15,877 nt of DNA from an uncultured Erysipelotrichaceae bacterium (GCA_905201565.1 CAJKOS010000022.1:1-15877); one strand, 5' to 3'. Shown: positions 1-7,103, numbered from the stretch's first letter. Made by a program: numbers and translations. Notes: a model not told the origin generated them from the letters alone.

Positions 1-41
1 CCAAGCTGACTACGTGAGTTCGATTCTCATCACTCGCTCCA
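1..41 (+). tRNA. tRNA-Gly (NCC), 3' part only
   Basis: This is the 3' part of a tRNA cut by the window edge. The T arm is stem 14-18 GTGAG, loop 19-25 TTCGATT and stem 26-30 CTCAT, with one G-U pair. It is followed by a 7-nt acceptor strand (31-37), a T discriminator (38) and an encoded CCA (39-41). Upstream, the first two bases CC would be anticodon positions 35-36, followed by AA and the anticodon-stem strand GCTGA (5-9), then a 4-nt variable loop. An NCC anticodon with a U discriminator indicates glycine. The first anticodon base lies outside the window, so TCC and GCC cannot be told apart. Confidence 0.85.
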
Positions 42-52
42 TGAGTCATCAC

Positions 53-77
53 AATCAATCGCAAGATTGATTTTTTT
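53..77 (+). terminator. Rho-independent terminator of the tRNA
   Basis: An 8-bp stem, AATCAATC (53-60) and GATTGATT (65-72), closes a GCAA tetraloop and runs into seven T residues (71-77). It lies 11 nt after the tRNA CCA end, so it most likely ends that rightward transcript. The stem is AT-rich, but the GNRA loop and T tract are convincing. Confidence 0.75.
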
Positions 78-82
78 CTTTA

Positions 83-114
83 CGAAAATAGCTCCGGATT
101 TCTCCGGAGCTATT
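83..114 (-). terminator. Terminator of the leftward MATE-to-gltD-like cluster
   Basis: A perfect 12-bp inverted repeat, AATAGCTCCGGA (87-98) and TCCGGAGCTATT (103-114), with a 4-nt loop lies directly past the stop codon of the GltD-like gene at 116. Read on the minus strand, the stem ends in TATTTTC, a short U-rich tail. The nearby T-rich stretch on the plus strand means it could also help stop rightward transcription. Confidence 0.75.
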
Positions 115-115
115 C

Positions 116-1327
116 TCATGCGAACGATTCATCAATTTCCTTTGCGGCAGCTCTGCCATCACGGATGGCATCCGCAACCGTCTTTGGTGAGAGATATGCA
201 TCACCTGCAACATAGACATGCTCGATTGTTGTCTTGTGTCCTTCTGTCTTTTCCAGGTTTCCAAATGGTGTGAAGTCAACAGACTGACCAATTGCCGGTA
301 CAACAAGTTCACAAGGAATCTCATAGTCACTGCCTTCTGTTTCAATTGGTCTAGCCCTTCCAGAGGCATCTGGTTCGCCTAAATGCATGCGTATGCAATG
401 CGCACCAACAACCTTGCCATTTTCATCCAATCGCAATTCTTTGATATTTTCAAGGAAGGCAAACTTAACGCCTTCTTCCTTTGCTTCTTCAATTTCAATG
501 CGGTTTGCAGGCATTTCCTTCTCACTGCGGCGGTAGATAATCGTCACATTGTCAAGAATTCTCACAAGGCTTCTTGCACAGTCCATGGCAACATTGCCAC
601 CACCCCAGACTACAGCACCTGAGTACTTCTTCTTGTATTCCTCTTCCTTATGGGCAACATTGAGATTGTAAAGCAATGAAAGACCAGCTTCACAGCCTTC
701 TCCTTCTAATCCATACTTTCTCTCAGTCTGTGCACCAATACCGAGCAGAATGCGGTCATAGTCTTTCTGCAATGTTTCAAAGCTGATGTCCTTACCTACT
801 TCACATGAGAAGTGGAACACAACACCTGCTTCTTCAAGTTCTTCTTTGATCTTTGTGACATAGCTCTTGTCAAAGCGATAGGAAGGAATGCCGGAATAGA
901 TGGCACCACCTGCCTGATCATTCTTGTCATAGATTTCTACTGCATAGCCTTTCATCAAAAGGTCTCTTGCGGCTGAAAGCCCTGCAGGACCTGCACCGAT
1001 GATGGCAATGCGATGTCCGTTACTGACACCGGCAACTGTCTTTCTTGTGCTGTTGTCGCTGATATAGCGCTCGATCTGCTGGATGGATACAGGTTCTCCT
1101 TTGATACCACGAACACAATGTCCCTGACATTGTCTTTCACAATCGCAGAGTCTGCTGGTCAGTTCCGGGAATGGATTGACCGCGTACAATGTATCTGCAG
1201 CAAGAGCGAGGTTATCTTCCTTCAGTGCTTTGATGAAATCACGGATATGATTGCCTGTCGGGCAGCCTGTTTCACAACGTGGCTTTGGGCAGGAAAGACA
1301 ATAATCCGCCAGTTCTTTGATTTCCAT
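116..1327 (-). CDS. GltD-like NAD(P)H-dependent FAD/Fe-S oxidoreductase, stand-alone
   Basis: A 403-residue member of the glutamate synthase small-subunit (GltD/NfnB) family. The N-terminus has the family Fe-S cysteine pattern: C10, C13, C18 and C22 followed by Pro, then C61, C67 and C71, with an extra C63. The FAD dinucleotide-binding motif GAGPAG is at 111-116. The NAD(P)H-binding motif GGGNVAMD is at 242-249, and AGD at 374-376 contacts FAD in this family. The family feeds electrons from NAD(P)H to a partner subunit. No GltB (glutamine amidotransferase/synthase subunit) is present nearby, so the electron acceptor is unknown. At 403 residues it is shorter than classical GltD (about 470). 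The start ATG overlaps the TAA of the upstream gene by 1 nt (TAATG), implying translational coupling. The fold and cofactors are well supported; the substrate is not. Confidence 0.85.
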   Translation of the reverse strand: MEIKELADYCLSCPKPRCETGCPTGNHIRDFIKALKEDNLALAADTLYAVNPFPELTSRLCDCERQCQGHCVRGIKGEPVSIQQIERYISDNSTRKTVAGVSNGHRIAIIGAGPAGLSAARDLLMKGYAVEIYDKNDQAGGAIYSGIPSYRFDKSYVTKIKEELEEAGVVFHFSCEVGKDISFETLQKDYDRILLGIGAQTERKYGLEGEGCEAGLSLLYNLNVAHKEEEYKKKYSGAVVWGGGNVAMDCARSLVRILDNVTIIYRRSEKEMPANRIEIEEAKEEGVKFAFLENIKELRLDENGKVVGAHCIRMHLGEPDASGRARPIETEGSDYEIPCELVVPAIGQSVDFTPFGNLEKTEGHKTTIEHVYVAGDAYLSPKTVADAIRDGRAAAKEIDESFA

Positions 1328-1767
1328 TACTTTTTCTCCTTCAGACTCCTTCTGATTTCCACATCGAGATCTTTGATCTGTTCGTTCACTTTTTCGCCTT
1401 CCGCAAGAATTTCTTCTGCGTATTCATTATCCTGTAGTGCCTCTTTGAGTGCTGCCGCATAGTTGCGCTTGTTGCTGTCATTGAGGTCGTGCCACGGAAT
1501 GTCGGATGTATGCATGATAACATGCCTGTCCGCCCGCAATAAGCCCTGCAATATCAATACTGCAATCACCGGATAACCGGGGTATTGCTGCCAATAGGTG
1601 GCAGGATCGTCAGATGTATACACATTCCCCTTCCATCTGACCGTGTACGTTTTATCATCATTGCTTGAATCCACTTCCGCATGATCATCCTTCATGCGCA
1701 CCCTTTCATCCGCAATGGCAGTAAACGCCTCATATACCTTTTCCTTTACAGGCAGTTTCTTCAACAT
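1327..1767 (-). CDS. Uncharacterised 146-residue protein, coupled to the GltD-like gene
   Basis: I do not recognise this protein. It is highly charged, with no signal peptide and no clear membrane helix. Its central part (about residues 40-100) holds an aromatic motif ending WQQYPGYPVIAVL and then a basic-hydrophobic stretch. The C-terminal third is rich in Glu and Lys and probably helical. The start at 1767 has AAAGGGG about 10 nt upstream, a usable though long spacing, and sits 21 nt after the metallophosphoesterase stop. Its TAA shares one base with the ATG of the GltD-like gene. That coupling suggests the two products are made together and may interact, but no function is assigned. Confidence 0.75.
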   Translation of the reverse strand: MLKKLPVKEKVYEAFTAIADERVRMKDDHAEVDSSNDDKTYTVRWKGNVYTSDDPATYWQQYPGYPVIAVLILQGLLRADRHVIMHTSDIPWHDLNDSNKRNYAAALKEALQDNEYAEEILAEGEKVNEQIKDLDVEIRRSLKEKK

Positions 1768-1788
1768 CTATCATCATCCCCTTTCACC

Positions 1789-2577
1789 TTATTCCTTACA
1801 CAACAGATCCACAAATACCAGTTCCGGATTGTTATACAGTCTCATAATGCCATGGGCACTCCGGTTGAGTCCACGGCTCACGATCATCATATGGTCACCA
1901 TTTGGAAATATGCCTTCTGTATGACCCGGGAAAAGACCGGATTGTGGGGCATAGATGCCTCTATGCAAAAATGGAATGCGCCACTGTCCACCATGGGCAT
2001 GACCAGAAATAACAAGATCGCAATCCACATCGCGATAAAATGATTCAAAATGATGACGGTGGGATAAAAGAATCCGGTAACCACGGTGGCGGAAAAGCAT
2101 GGAAACATCCTTTGGTCTGCAATCCGGTTCATGGTGCATGCAGTGCATACCTGCTATTTCAATATTTGCGTCAGGTATGTAGATGCACTCATCTTCAAGG
2201 ATCTGCACACCATGTGCCTTCAGCCAGGAATTCCATATCATCTGCTGATCTAATGGTGCCCGCTTTTCATGATTTCCCTGCACATAGAACATCGGATAGT
2301 CATGAAGTCTGCGGATTAACGTATAAACAGCATCTGGCTTTTTGCGTTCATCAAAAAGATCACCAGGAAAGACGATGATGTCCGGTGCAGCCTTGTTGAT
2401 CTTGTCAATCAGCTTGTACTGGTCTACCCCAAACCATGTTGAATGCAAATCCGCAATCACACAAATCCGCAATGGGTGCTTCACTTTCCGGCTATGAATT
2501 TTGTAACACGTACTGTCAATTTTCCAAGGCAGACCGGCTGTGACAAGAGCCAATGCTGCCGCTGTTCTCTTTTTCAT
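1789..2577 (-). CDS. YkuE/YaeI-type metallophosphoesterase, membrane-anchored
   Basis: A 262-residue calcineurin-like phosphoesterase. The two-metal site is complete: DLH (D43, H45), GD (D73), GNHE (N102, H103), a histidine in the SHRHH segment, and GHAHGGQ starting at residue 192. The extended GHAHGGQ form is typical of the YkuE/YaeI branch. An N-terminal KKR followed by a short hydrophobic stretch (residues 5-18) suggests a weak signal anchor, with the enzyme at or outside the membrane. Substrate unknown; some relatives act on phospholipid or nucleotide-lipid phosphate bonds. I chose the ATG at 2577 because the protein then begins with the basic plus hydrophobic anchor; an in-frame GTG at 2595 would add six residues without benefit. 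It follows the MATE stop by 26 nt. No good Shine-Dalgarno precedes it, but a -10-like hexamer does. Confidence 0.88.
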   Translation of the reverse strand: MKKRTAAALALVTAGLPWKIDSTCYKIHSRKVKHPLRICVIADLHSTWFGVDQYKLIDKINKAAPDIIVFPGDLFDERKKPDAVYTLIRRLHDYPMFYVQGNHEKRAPLDQQMIWNSWLKAHGVQILEDECIYIPDANIEIAGMHCMHHEPDCRPKDVSMLFRHRGYRILLSHRHHFESFYRDVDCDLVISGHAHGGQWRIPFLHRGIYAPQSGLFPGHTEGIFPNGDHMMIVSRGLNRSAHGIMRLYNNPELVFVDLLCKE

Positions 2578-2583
2578 ACTTTC

Positions 2584-2592
2584 ATGATAGCA
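2584..2592 (-). promoter_or_regulatory. Possible extended -10 element before the metallophosphoesterase gene
   Basis: On the minus strand TGC-TATCAT is followed by exactly 6 nt and then the ATG at 2577. A transcript starting about 7 nt after the hexamer would begin at the ATG itself. No matching -35 is visible, and the gene may also be read through from the MATE gene, so this is tentative. Confidence 0.35.
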
Positions 2593-2603
2593 CACTCGTC
2601 AAA

Positions 2604-4022
2604 TCATGATACAAGAGCTTTCTCCAGCCACTTCCCTTTTGCAAGGCGCACTAAGAAAATAACACCTCTGAACATCAGTTCCACCGACATACCAATCCAT
2701 ACACCAGAAAGTCCCATGGTCTTGGAAAGAATGGACGCAAGGGTAATTCTCACACCCCATATACTCAGGAAATTCATCACCCCAGGCACAAGGGTATCAC
2801 CAGCCCCACGCAGTGCACCGGTTGCGACAATCGAAGCTCCAAACAGCGGTTCTGCTAACAATTCAATGCGCAATACCGAAACACCAAGCTGCTGAACAGC
2901 CACATCTGGTGTAAGGAAGGAGAACACAAACGGGGCAAAGAAGTACATCGCAATACCGGTTATTGCCATGATGCTCATCCCCATGAATGTCGTAATCCAG
3001 GCAAAGGAGCGGGCATGTTCTTTCCGCCTTGCCCCGATGGACTGTCCGACAAGGGTCGTCGCTGCACTTGCTATACCATAGCCTGGCATATAGCAAAGCG
3101 ACTCAGCAGTAACCGCAAAGGAATTTGCGGCTATAGCATTTGTGCCAAGTGGGGCAACAATCCTTGTTGAATACACCTGGGCACTTGTCATAGCCACCTG
3201 TTCAATCGCAAGGGGAAGGCCGATGCGCACCGCTTCCGATAGCGTTTCACGCTGCAATTTCCAGCTTCCCTTATGCTTAGAGATAGAAAGCACAGGAGAA
3301 TGGATGCAGGACGCATACATCATTGGAATCGCCGCCACAACATAGGAAAGAGCTGTACCAAGTGCCGCACCTGCTACACCCATTCCGGCTCCTGGTACCA
3401 TGATTTCATTACCAAAAAGATTTACGGCATGGGTATCAAAGATCAGGAAGTAGTTGAAGATGATATCAAGAATGCAAAGGGATGCTGAAAGGATGGACGG
3501 TGTCTTCATGTTGCCAATGCATTGCAATGCACTCTGGTTGAGAAAGTACATCATGCGCGTCGGAATAAACAAAGCATAGATCATAAAATACATTGTCGCA
3601 TCATGTCTGAGTGAGGCTTCTCCACCAAGCCAGGCAGGAAGATAGAACGACACAACCGTACCAATGGCACATAATACAAGGGAAATAAGAAATGAAACAA
3701 TCAATCCCTGCCGAAGTACAGATCTTGCTTTTTCATGGTTCTTTCCCCCGACCGCATGGGCAATCTGTACCGAAAAACCGGTTGCTGTACCGGAGATCAT
3801 GCCACCGACCAGCCATGTGCTCGAAGAGACAAGGCCAATTGAAGCACTGGCAGCTGCACCAAGTGATCCGACCATTGCCGCATCGATATACTGCATGGCA
3901 ATTTCCGAAATCTGGGCAAGAATACCCGGTATGGATAACATCCAGACAACCGAAAGACTTTCTTTTAACGATAATTTACCATCTCTTGCGATGGCTTCTG
4001 CTAAACTGATTCCTTTTTTCAT
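2604..4022 (-). CDS. MATE-family multidrug/Na+ (or H+) antiporter
   Basis: A 472-residue polytopic membrane protein with about twelve hydrophobic segments, of normal length for the MATE family. The N-terminal part has the family pattern: ...SIPGILAQISEIAMQYIDAAMVG and then LGAAASASIG. The second half repeats it (GLPLAIEQVAMTSAQVYSTRIVA). MATE proteins exchange cationic or other small molecules for Na+ or H+ across the cytoplasmic membrane; the substrate cannot be read here. An ATG at 4031 would overlap a perfect TATAAT, so I prefer the ATG at 4022, which gives MKKGISL. Neither start has a Shine-Dalgarno sequence at a normal distance. It is the first gene of the leftward cluster and diverges from the PurF-like gene with only 93 nt between the starts. 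Confidence 0.9.
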   Translation of the reverse strand: MKKGISLAEAIARDGKLSLKESLSVVWMLSIPGILAQISEIAMQYIDAAMVGSLGAAASASIGLVSSSTWLVGGMISGTATGFSVQIAHAVGGKNHEKARSVLRQGLIVSFLISLVLCAIGTVVSFYLPAWLGGEASLRHDATMYFMIYALFIPTRMMYFLNQSALQCIGNMKTPSILSASLCILDIIFNYFLIFDTHAVNLFGNEIMVPGAGMGVAGAALGTALSYVVAAIPMMYASCIHSPVLSISKHKGSWKLQRETLSEAVRIGLPLAIEQVAMTSAQVYSTRIVAPLGTNAIAANSFAVTAESLCYMPGYGIASAATTLVGQSIGARRKEHARSFAWITTFMGMSIMAITGIAMYFFAPFVFSFLTPDVAVQQLGVSVLRIELLAEPLFGASIVATGALRGAGDTLVPGVMNFLSIWGVRITLASILSKTMGLSGVWIGMSVELMFRGVIFLVRLAKGKWLEKALVS

Positions 4023-4029
4023 AAATAAC

Positions 4030-4035
4030 ATTATA
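4030..4035 (-). promoter_or_regulatory. -10 box TATAAT of the MATE gene
   Basis: A perfect consensus -10 hexamer on the minus strand lies 7 nt before the chosen ATG at 4022. No good -35 match is found 16-18 nt upstream (the candidate is AAGAAG). If it is used, transcription begins at or next to the start codon. Confidence 0.5.
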
Positions 4036-4056
4036 CTTGTTGCACGTCATTTCTTC

Positions 4057-4085
4057 TTAAAAAAGTGCACAGTTTGTGGTACTAT
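4057..4085 (+). promoter_or_regulatory. Promoter of the PurF-like gene
   Basis: TTAAAA (4057-4062, 4 of 6 matches to the -35 consensus) and TACTAT (4080-4085) are separated by 17 nt. The predicted start is near 4092, giving a leader of about 24 nt that contains the Shine-Dalgarno AGAGG at 4104-4108. The -35 lies about 20 nt from the -10 box of the divergent MATE gene, so the two promoters probably share one regulatory region. A TGCAC (4041-4045) / GTGCA (4065-4069) inverted pair spans this region. Confidence 0.5.
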
Positions 4086-4115
4086 CCTTGTGTTAAAAAG
4101 AAAAGAGGTATAGAC

Positions 4116-5531
4116 ATGGGTGGTTTCTTCAGTGCAGCGCTCAAAGAAGACTGCATATTCGATGTATTCTATGGAACAGACTATCACTCCCATCTTGGCA
4201 CACGCAGAGCAGGCATTGCCATGTATGACAATGGTGGCTTCAAGCGTGCGATCCACAATATCGAAAACTCACCATTCCGCACAAAGTTCACAAATGACAT
4301 TGCTGAACTCAGCGGAACAATGGGTATCGGCTGCATATCTGACTATGACCCTCAGCCACTTGTAGTGCGCTCTCACCACGGTCCATATGCCATCGCCTGT
4401 GTTGGCAGAATCAACAATGCCCAGGAACTGGCAGAAAAGATTTTTGAAAACTCTTCTTCTCATCTCATGGAGATGACTGGCAATGAAATCAACCGCACTG
4501 AACTTGTGGCGGCTTTGATCAACCAGAAAGACAACCTGATCGAAGGTATCCGCTTTGCCGAGGATCAGATCGATGGTTCCATGTCCATCATGTTGATGAC
4601 ACCACAGGGCATTTACCTTGCCCGTGACAAGCTGGGCAGAACACCGATTCATGTCGGCAAGAAACCGGAAGGCTATTGTGCTTCCTTTGAATCTTTTGCC
4701 TACCAGAAACTCGGTTACACCGATGCCCATGAACTTGGACCTGGTGAAATCGATATCATGACACCAGAGGGCTGCAGTATCCTTGTACAACCCGGAAAGG
4801 ATATGAAGATCTGCACATTCCTGTGGACATATTATGGATATCCACCCAGCATGTACGAAGGTGTCACAGTTGAACAGATGCGCTACAACTGTGGCAAATA
4901 CATGGCACAGCGCGACTTCCTGACAAAAGAAGACCTCGATACGGTCGCAGGTGTTCCAGACTCCGGTGTCGCTCATGCCATTGGTTATTCCAATGAATCC
5001 GGCGTACCATATTCCCGTCCATTCATCAAATACACACCAACATGGCCAAGAAGCTTCATGCCTACCATTCAGTCCAAGCGCAACCTCATCGCCAAGATGA
5101 AGCTTGTACCGGTAGAAGAATTGATCAATGGCAAGCGTCTGCTTCTGATTGACGACTCCATCGTCAGAGGTACACAGCTGCGTGAAACAGCAGAATTCCT
5201 CTATGACAGGGGTTCCCGTGAAGTCCATGTCAGACCAGCATGCCCACCAATCATGTTTGGCTGTAAGTATATTTCCTTCTCCCGTTCCACTTCTGATATG
5301 GAACTGATCGCAAGACGGATTATTGCGGAGGAAGAAGGCGAAAATGTTGACCGTACTATTCTGGATGATTACTGCAATCCGGATAGTGACAAGTACCATA
5401 AGATGCTCGACATCATGTGCAAGCAGATGGGTTTCTCTTCCCTGCAGTTTGCCCGCCTCGACGATGTCATCAAGGCAACAGGTCTTCCTGCAGACAAGCT
5501 CTGCACGTATTGCTGGAACGGTAAAGAATAA
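4116..5531 (+). CDS. PurF-like phosphoribosyltransferase lacking the glutaminase cysteine
   Basis: A 471-residue homologue of amidophosphoribosyltransferase, the first enzyme of purine synthesis (PRPP to phosphoribosylamine). The PRPP motif IDDSIVRG is intact at 345-352. Four cysteines match the Fe-S ligands of the B. subtilis-type enzyme: C233, C383, C463 and C466, the last two in a CxxC at the C-terminus. The glutaminase half is degenerate. The usual MCG start with catalytic Cys is replaced by MGG; the region holding the glutamine-binding Arg reads GIGCISD (70-76); and the Asn-Gly of the oxyanion site reads CVGR (95-98). The start at 4116 has AGAGG 7 nt upstream; an in-frame ATG at 4065 would precede the predicted promoter and has no such site, and no cysteine in that extension is placed like Cys1. 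It may use free ammonia, another amine donor, or have a regulatory role. Monocistronic, with its own terminator. Confidence 0.85.
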   Translation: MGGFFSAALKEDCIFDVFYGTDYHSHLGTRRAGIAMYDNGGFKRAIHNIENSPFRTKFTNDIAELSGTMGIGCISDYDPQPLVVRSHHGPYAIACVGRINNAQELAEKIFENSSSHLMEMTGNEINRTELVAALINQKDNLIEGIRFAEDQIDGSMSIMLMTPQGIYLARDKLGRTPIHVGKKPEGYCASFESFAYQKLGYTDAHELGPGEIDIMTPEGCSILVQPGKDMKICTFLWTYYGYPPSMYEGVTVEQMRYNCGKYMAQRDFLTKEDLDTVAGVPDSGVAHAIGYSNESGVPYSRPFIKYTPTWPRSFMPTIQSKRNLIAKMKLVPVEELINGKRLLLIDDSIVRGTQLRETAEFLYDRGSREVHVRPACPPIMFGCKYISFSRSTSDMELIARRIIAEEEGENVDRTILDDYCNPDSDKYHKMLDIMCKQMGFSSLQFARLDDVIKATGLPADKLCTYCWNGKE

Positions 5532-5537
5532 GACACT

Positions 5538-5563
5538 GGATGTGCTCATGCACATCCTTTTTT
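5538..5563 (+). terminator. Terminator of the PurF-like gene
   Basis: An 8-bp stem, GGATGTGC (5538-5545) and GCACATCC (5550-5557), with a TCAT loop is followed by six T residues (5558-5563). It begins 7 nt after the stop codon. Confidence 0.9.
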
Positions 5564-5575
5564 GTACAGAAAGAG

Positions 5576-5605
5576 AAAAAAAAGAAGGATGACATTCATC
5601 CTTCT
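5576..5605 (-). terminator. Terminator of the DUF349-repeat gene
   Basis: A 10-bp stem, AGAAGGATGA (5583-5592) and TCATCCTTCT (5596-5605), with a 3-nt loop is followed on the minus strand by an unbroken T run (A residues at 5576-5583). It lies just past the stop codon at 5611 and back to back with the terminator of the convergent PurF-like gene. Confidence 0.9.
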
Positions 5606-5610
5606 CTAGT

Positions 5611-6969
5611 TCAGTCAAGCTTATTCTTGAGATCTTCAATATCTTTCTTCATGTCTTCGATGATCTGCTTCTTTTCTTCTGCTCTTCTCTGCAGACCTCT
5701 GATCTCATCGAAGTCTTCTGTCTGGTAGACTCTTTCCTCAAGGTTTTCAACCTGTTCACGCATGGACTTGATGCGTTCATCCTTCTGATCGATCAATGCC
5801 TTGAAGCGTTCCTGGGAGTTTTCATGCTTGGCATTCCAGAAGACATCCTTGGCAGCCTTGAATTCATCCCAGAGTCTGTCATTGTCATTCTTACCGGAAT
5901 AACCGATTGTCTTCCATTCCACATCGAGCTGCTTCATGCGCTCTGTTGTTTCCTTGGAATAATCCTTCTTTTCAGCAATTTCCTTAGCCTCAGCAATCAG
6001 CTTCTTCTTGGCATCGATGCTGACCTTGCGCTCTGCATCTCTCTTTTCGAAGAATTCTTTTCTTTCCTTGAAGAAGTTCTGACGGAGGGAGTTGAATTCA
6101 TTCCAGAGAGCCTCATCTGCTTCATGACCTGCAGACTTGACTTCCTTCCAGGCATCCATGAGATCGTTCATGACATTGCCCGCATTCTTATAACTGGAAA
6201 GATTTGTGACAGCTTCCTTTGCCTTTGCGATCAGCTCTTCCTTCTTTGCCTTGTTCTCAGCGCGCATAGCATCGAGATTTGCAAAATAGCTGCGGCGTGC
6301 TTCATCAAACTTCTTTCTTGCGGAAGAGAATGCACTCCAGAGCTCATCATCCTGTGCACCAGCTCTGCCAATTTTTCTCCACTGATCCATCAGTGAACGG
6401 AACTTTGCCTGTGTGTTCTTCCATTCCTGACTTTCAGAAAGAGCCTCAGCCTGAGCGACGAGTTCCTTCTTTGCTTCCGCATTCTTCAATGCTTCTGCAG
6501 CAGCCTTCTTTTCATTTTCTATAATTCTGTTGAACCAGTCATCATACTCCTTGTCCTTTGGTGTATTCCAGCTGGTCACTGCTTTATATTCTGCTTCAAT
6601 CTCAGCGAGCTGTTCTTCACTGATACCACTCTCAGCAAGCTCACTTGCCTTGCGGCAGATTTCCTGCTTCTTTGCAATATCCCCTTCCATATCCTCAAGG
6701 GCATGCTCATTGTGATCTGTGCCGTATTCAACAGCACCCCCCTCACTTGCAGGATGCTTCAGTGAAAACATTCTTGCTTCACCGTCTACCTCGATACCAA
6801 ACCACTCACCGTGTCCATCATCCTTACCAGCAGCAGGTTTTACCGGGTTGCCATTTTCATCCTTGGCACCATAGAGAACCGTAACTACCTTACCCCCGAA
6901 TGAGTTACGGGTTTTGACGGATACGTTAGCGTATTTTTCTTCATATCCAGGCAATGCTTTCCAATCCAT
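5611..6969 (-). CDS. DUF349-repeat coiled-coil protein
   Basis: A 452-residue, mostly helical, highly charged cytoplasmic protein. Three clear DUF349 repeats of about 76-78 residues lie at roughly 169-246, 247-324 and 325-400. Each carries a W[RK]xhxxxG-type turn followed by LW, then EF or AF, as in WRKIG (197-201), AWKEV (273-277) and EWKTIG (351-356). A degenerate fourth copy precedes them (about 98-165, with SW and DWF). The last 50 residues are a likely coiled coil. Residues 1-85 are different: glycine-rich, probably beta, with no DUF349 resemblance, and I cannot name that domain. The molecular role of DUF349 is not established. The ATG at 6969 has a strong Shine-Dalgarno (GGGAGGT, about 8 nt upstream). 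Monocistronic, with a structured leader of about 70 nt and its own terminator. Confidence 0.85.
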   Translation of the reverse strand: MDWKALPGYEEKYANVSVKTRNSFGGKVVTVLYGAKDENGNPVKPAAGKDDGHGEWFGIEVDGEARMFSLKHPASEGGAVEYGTDHNEHALEDMEGDIAKKQEICRKASELAESGISEEQLAEIEAEYKAVTSWNTPKDKEYDDWFNRIIENEKKAAAEALKNAEAKKELVAQAEALSESQEWKNTQAKFRSLMDQWRKIGRAGAQDDELWSAFSSARKKFDEARRSYFANLDAMRAENKAKKEELIAKAKEAVTNLSSYKNAGNVMNDLMDAWKEVKSAGHEADEALWNEFNSLRQNFFKERKEFFEKRDAERKVSIDAKKKLIAEAKEIAEKKDYSKETTERMKQLDVEWKTIGYSGKNDNDRLWDEFKAAKDVFWNAKHENSQERFKALIDQKDERIKSMREQVENLEERVYQTEDFDEIRGLQRRAEEKKQIIEDMKKDIEDLKNKLD

Positions 6970-6992
6970 ATTCTGACCTCCCTTGCGACATG

Positions 6993-7010
6993 AAACTGTA
7001 CATACAGTTT
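6993..7010. promoter_or_regulatory. Perfect 18-bp palindrome, operator-like, in the DUF349 gene leader
   Basis: AAACTGTA-CA-TACAGTTT is a perfect dyad with 8-nt arms and a 2-nt centre. It lies 9 nt upstream of the Shine-Dalgarno of the leftward DUF349 gene. The arms and 2-nt centre fit a dimeric repressor site; as RNA it would make a poor hairpin because the loop is only 2 nt. The spacing between CTGT and ACAG is 4, not the 8 of E. coli-type LexA boxes. Confidence 0.5.
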
Positions 7011-7017
7011 AGAAAAC

Positions 7018-7033
7018 CGGGCAATTCTGCCCG
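7018..7033 (-). other. Small hairpin in the DUF349 gene leader
   Basis: CGGGCA (7018-7023) and TGCCCG (7028-7033) form a 6-bp GC-rich stem with a 4-nt loop. On the minus strand it is followed by GTTTTC, so it could be a weak attenuator. A -10-like TAAAAT lies at 7050-7055 on the minus strand, which would place both this hairpin and the 6993-7010 palindrome inside the transcribed leader. Confidence 0.45.
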
Positions 7034-7103
7034 TACTTACCAAGTAAATATTTTACATGATGCTCACAAATAAAGAAAGAAAATATCCTTTAAATTTTAC
7101 GAT

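Noticed and set aside
116-5531. The GltD-like protein as ammonia or electron partner of the PurF-like protein
   Set aside because: They are on opposite strands in separate transcripts, and GltD-type subunits pass electrons rather than ammonia. Proximity alone is not enough.
4269-5639. A 456-codon open frame on the minus strand opposite the PurF-like gene
   Set aside because: It lies fully antisense to a gene with clear family motifs, has Cys/Trp/Phe/His-rich composition typical of a mirror frame, and runs through both terminators at its start.
6993-7010. A LexA (SOS) box
   Set aside because: CTGT and ACAG are 4 nt apart rather than 8, and it does not match the Bacillus-type CGAAC-GTTCG box either. 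It remains an unassigned dyad.
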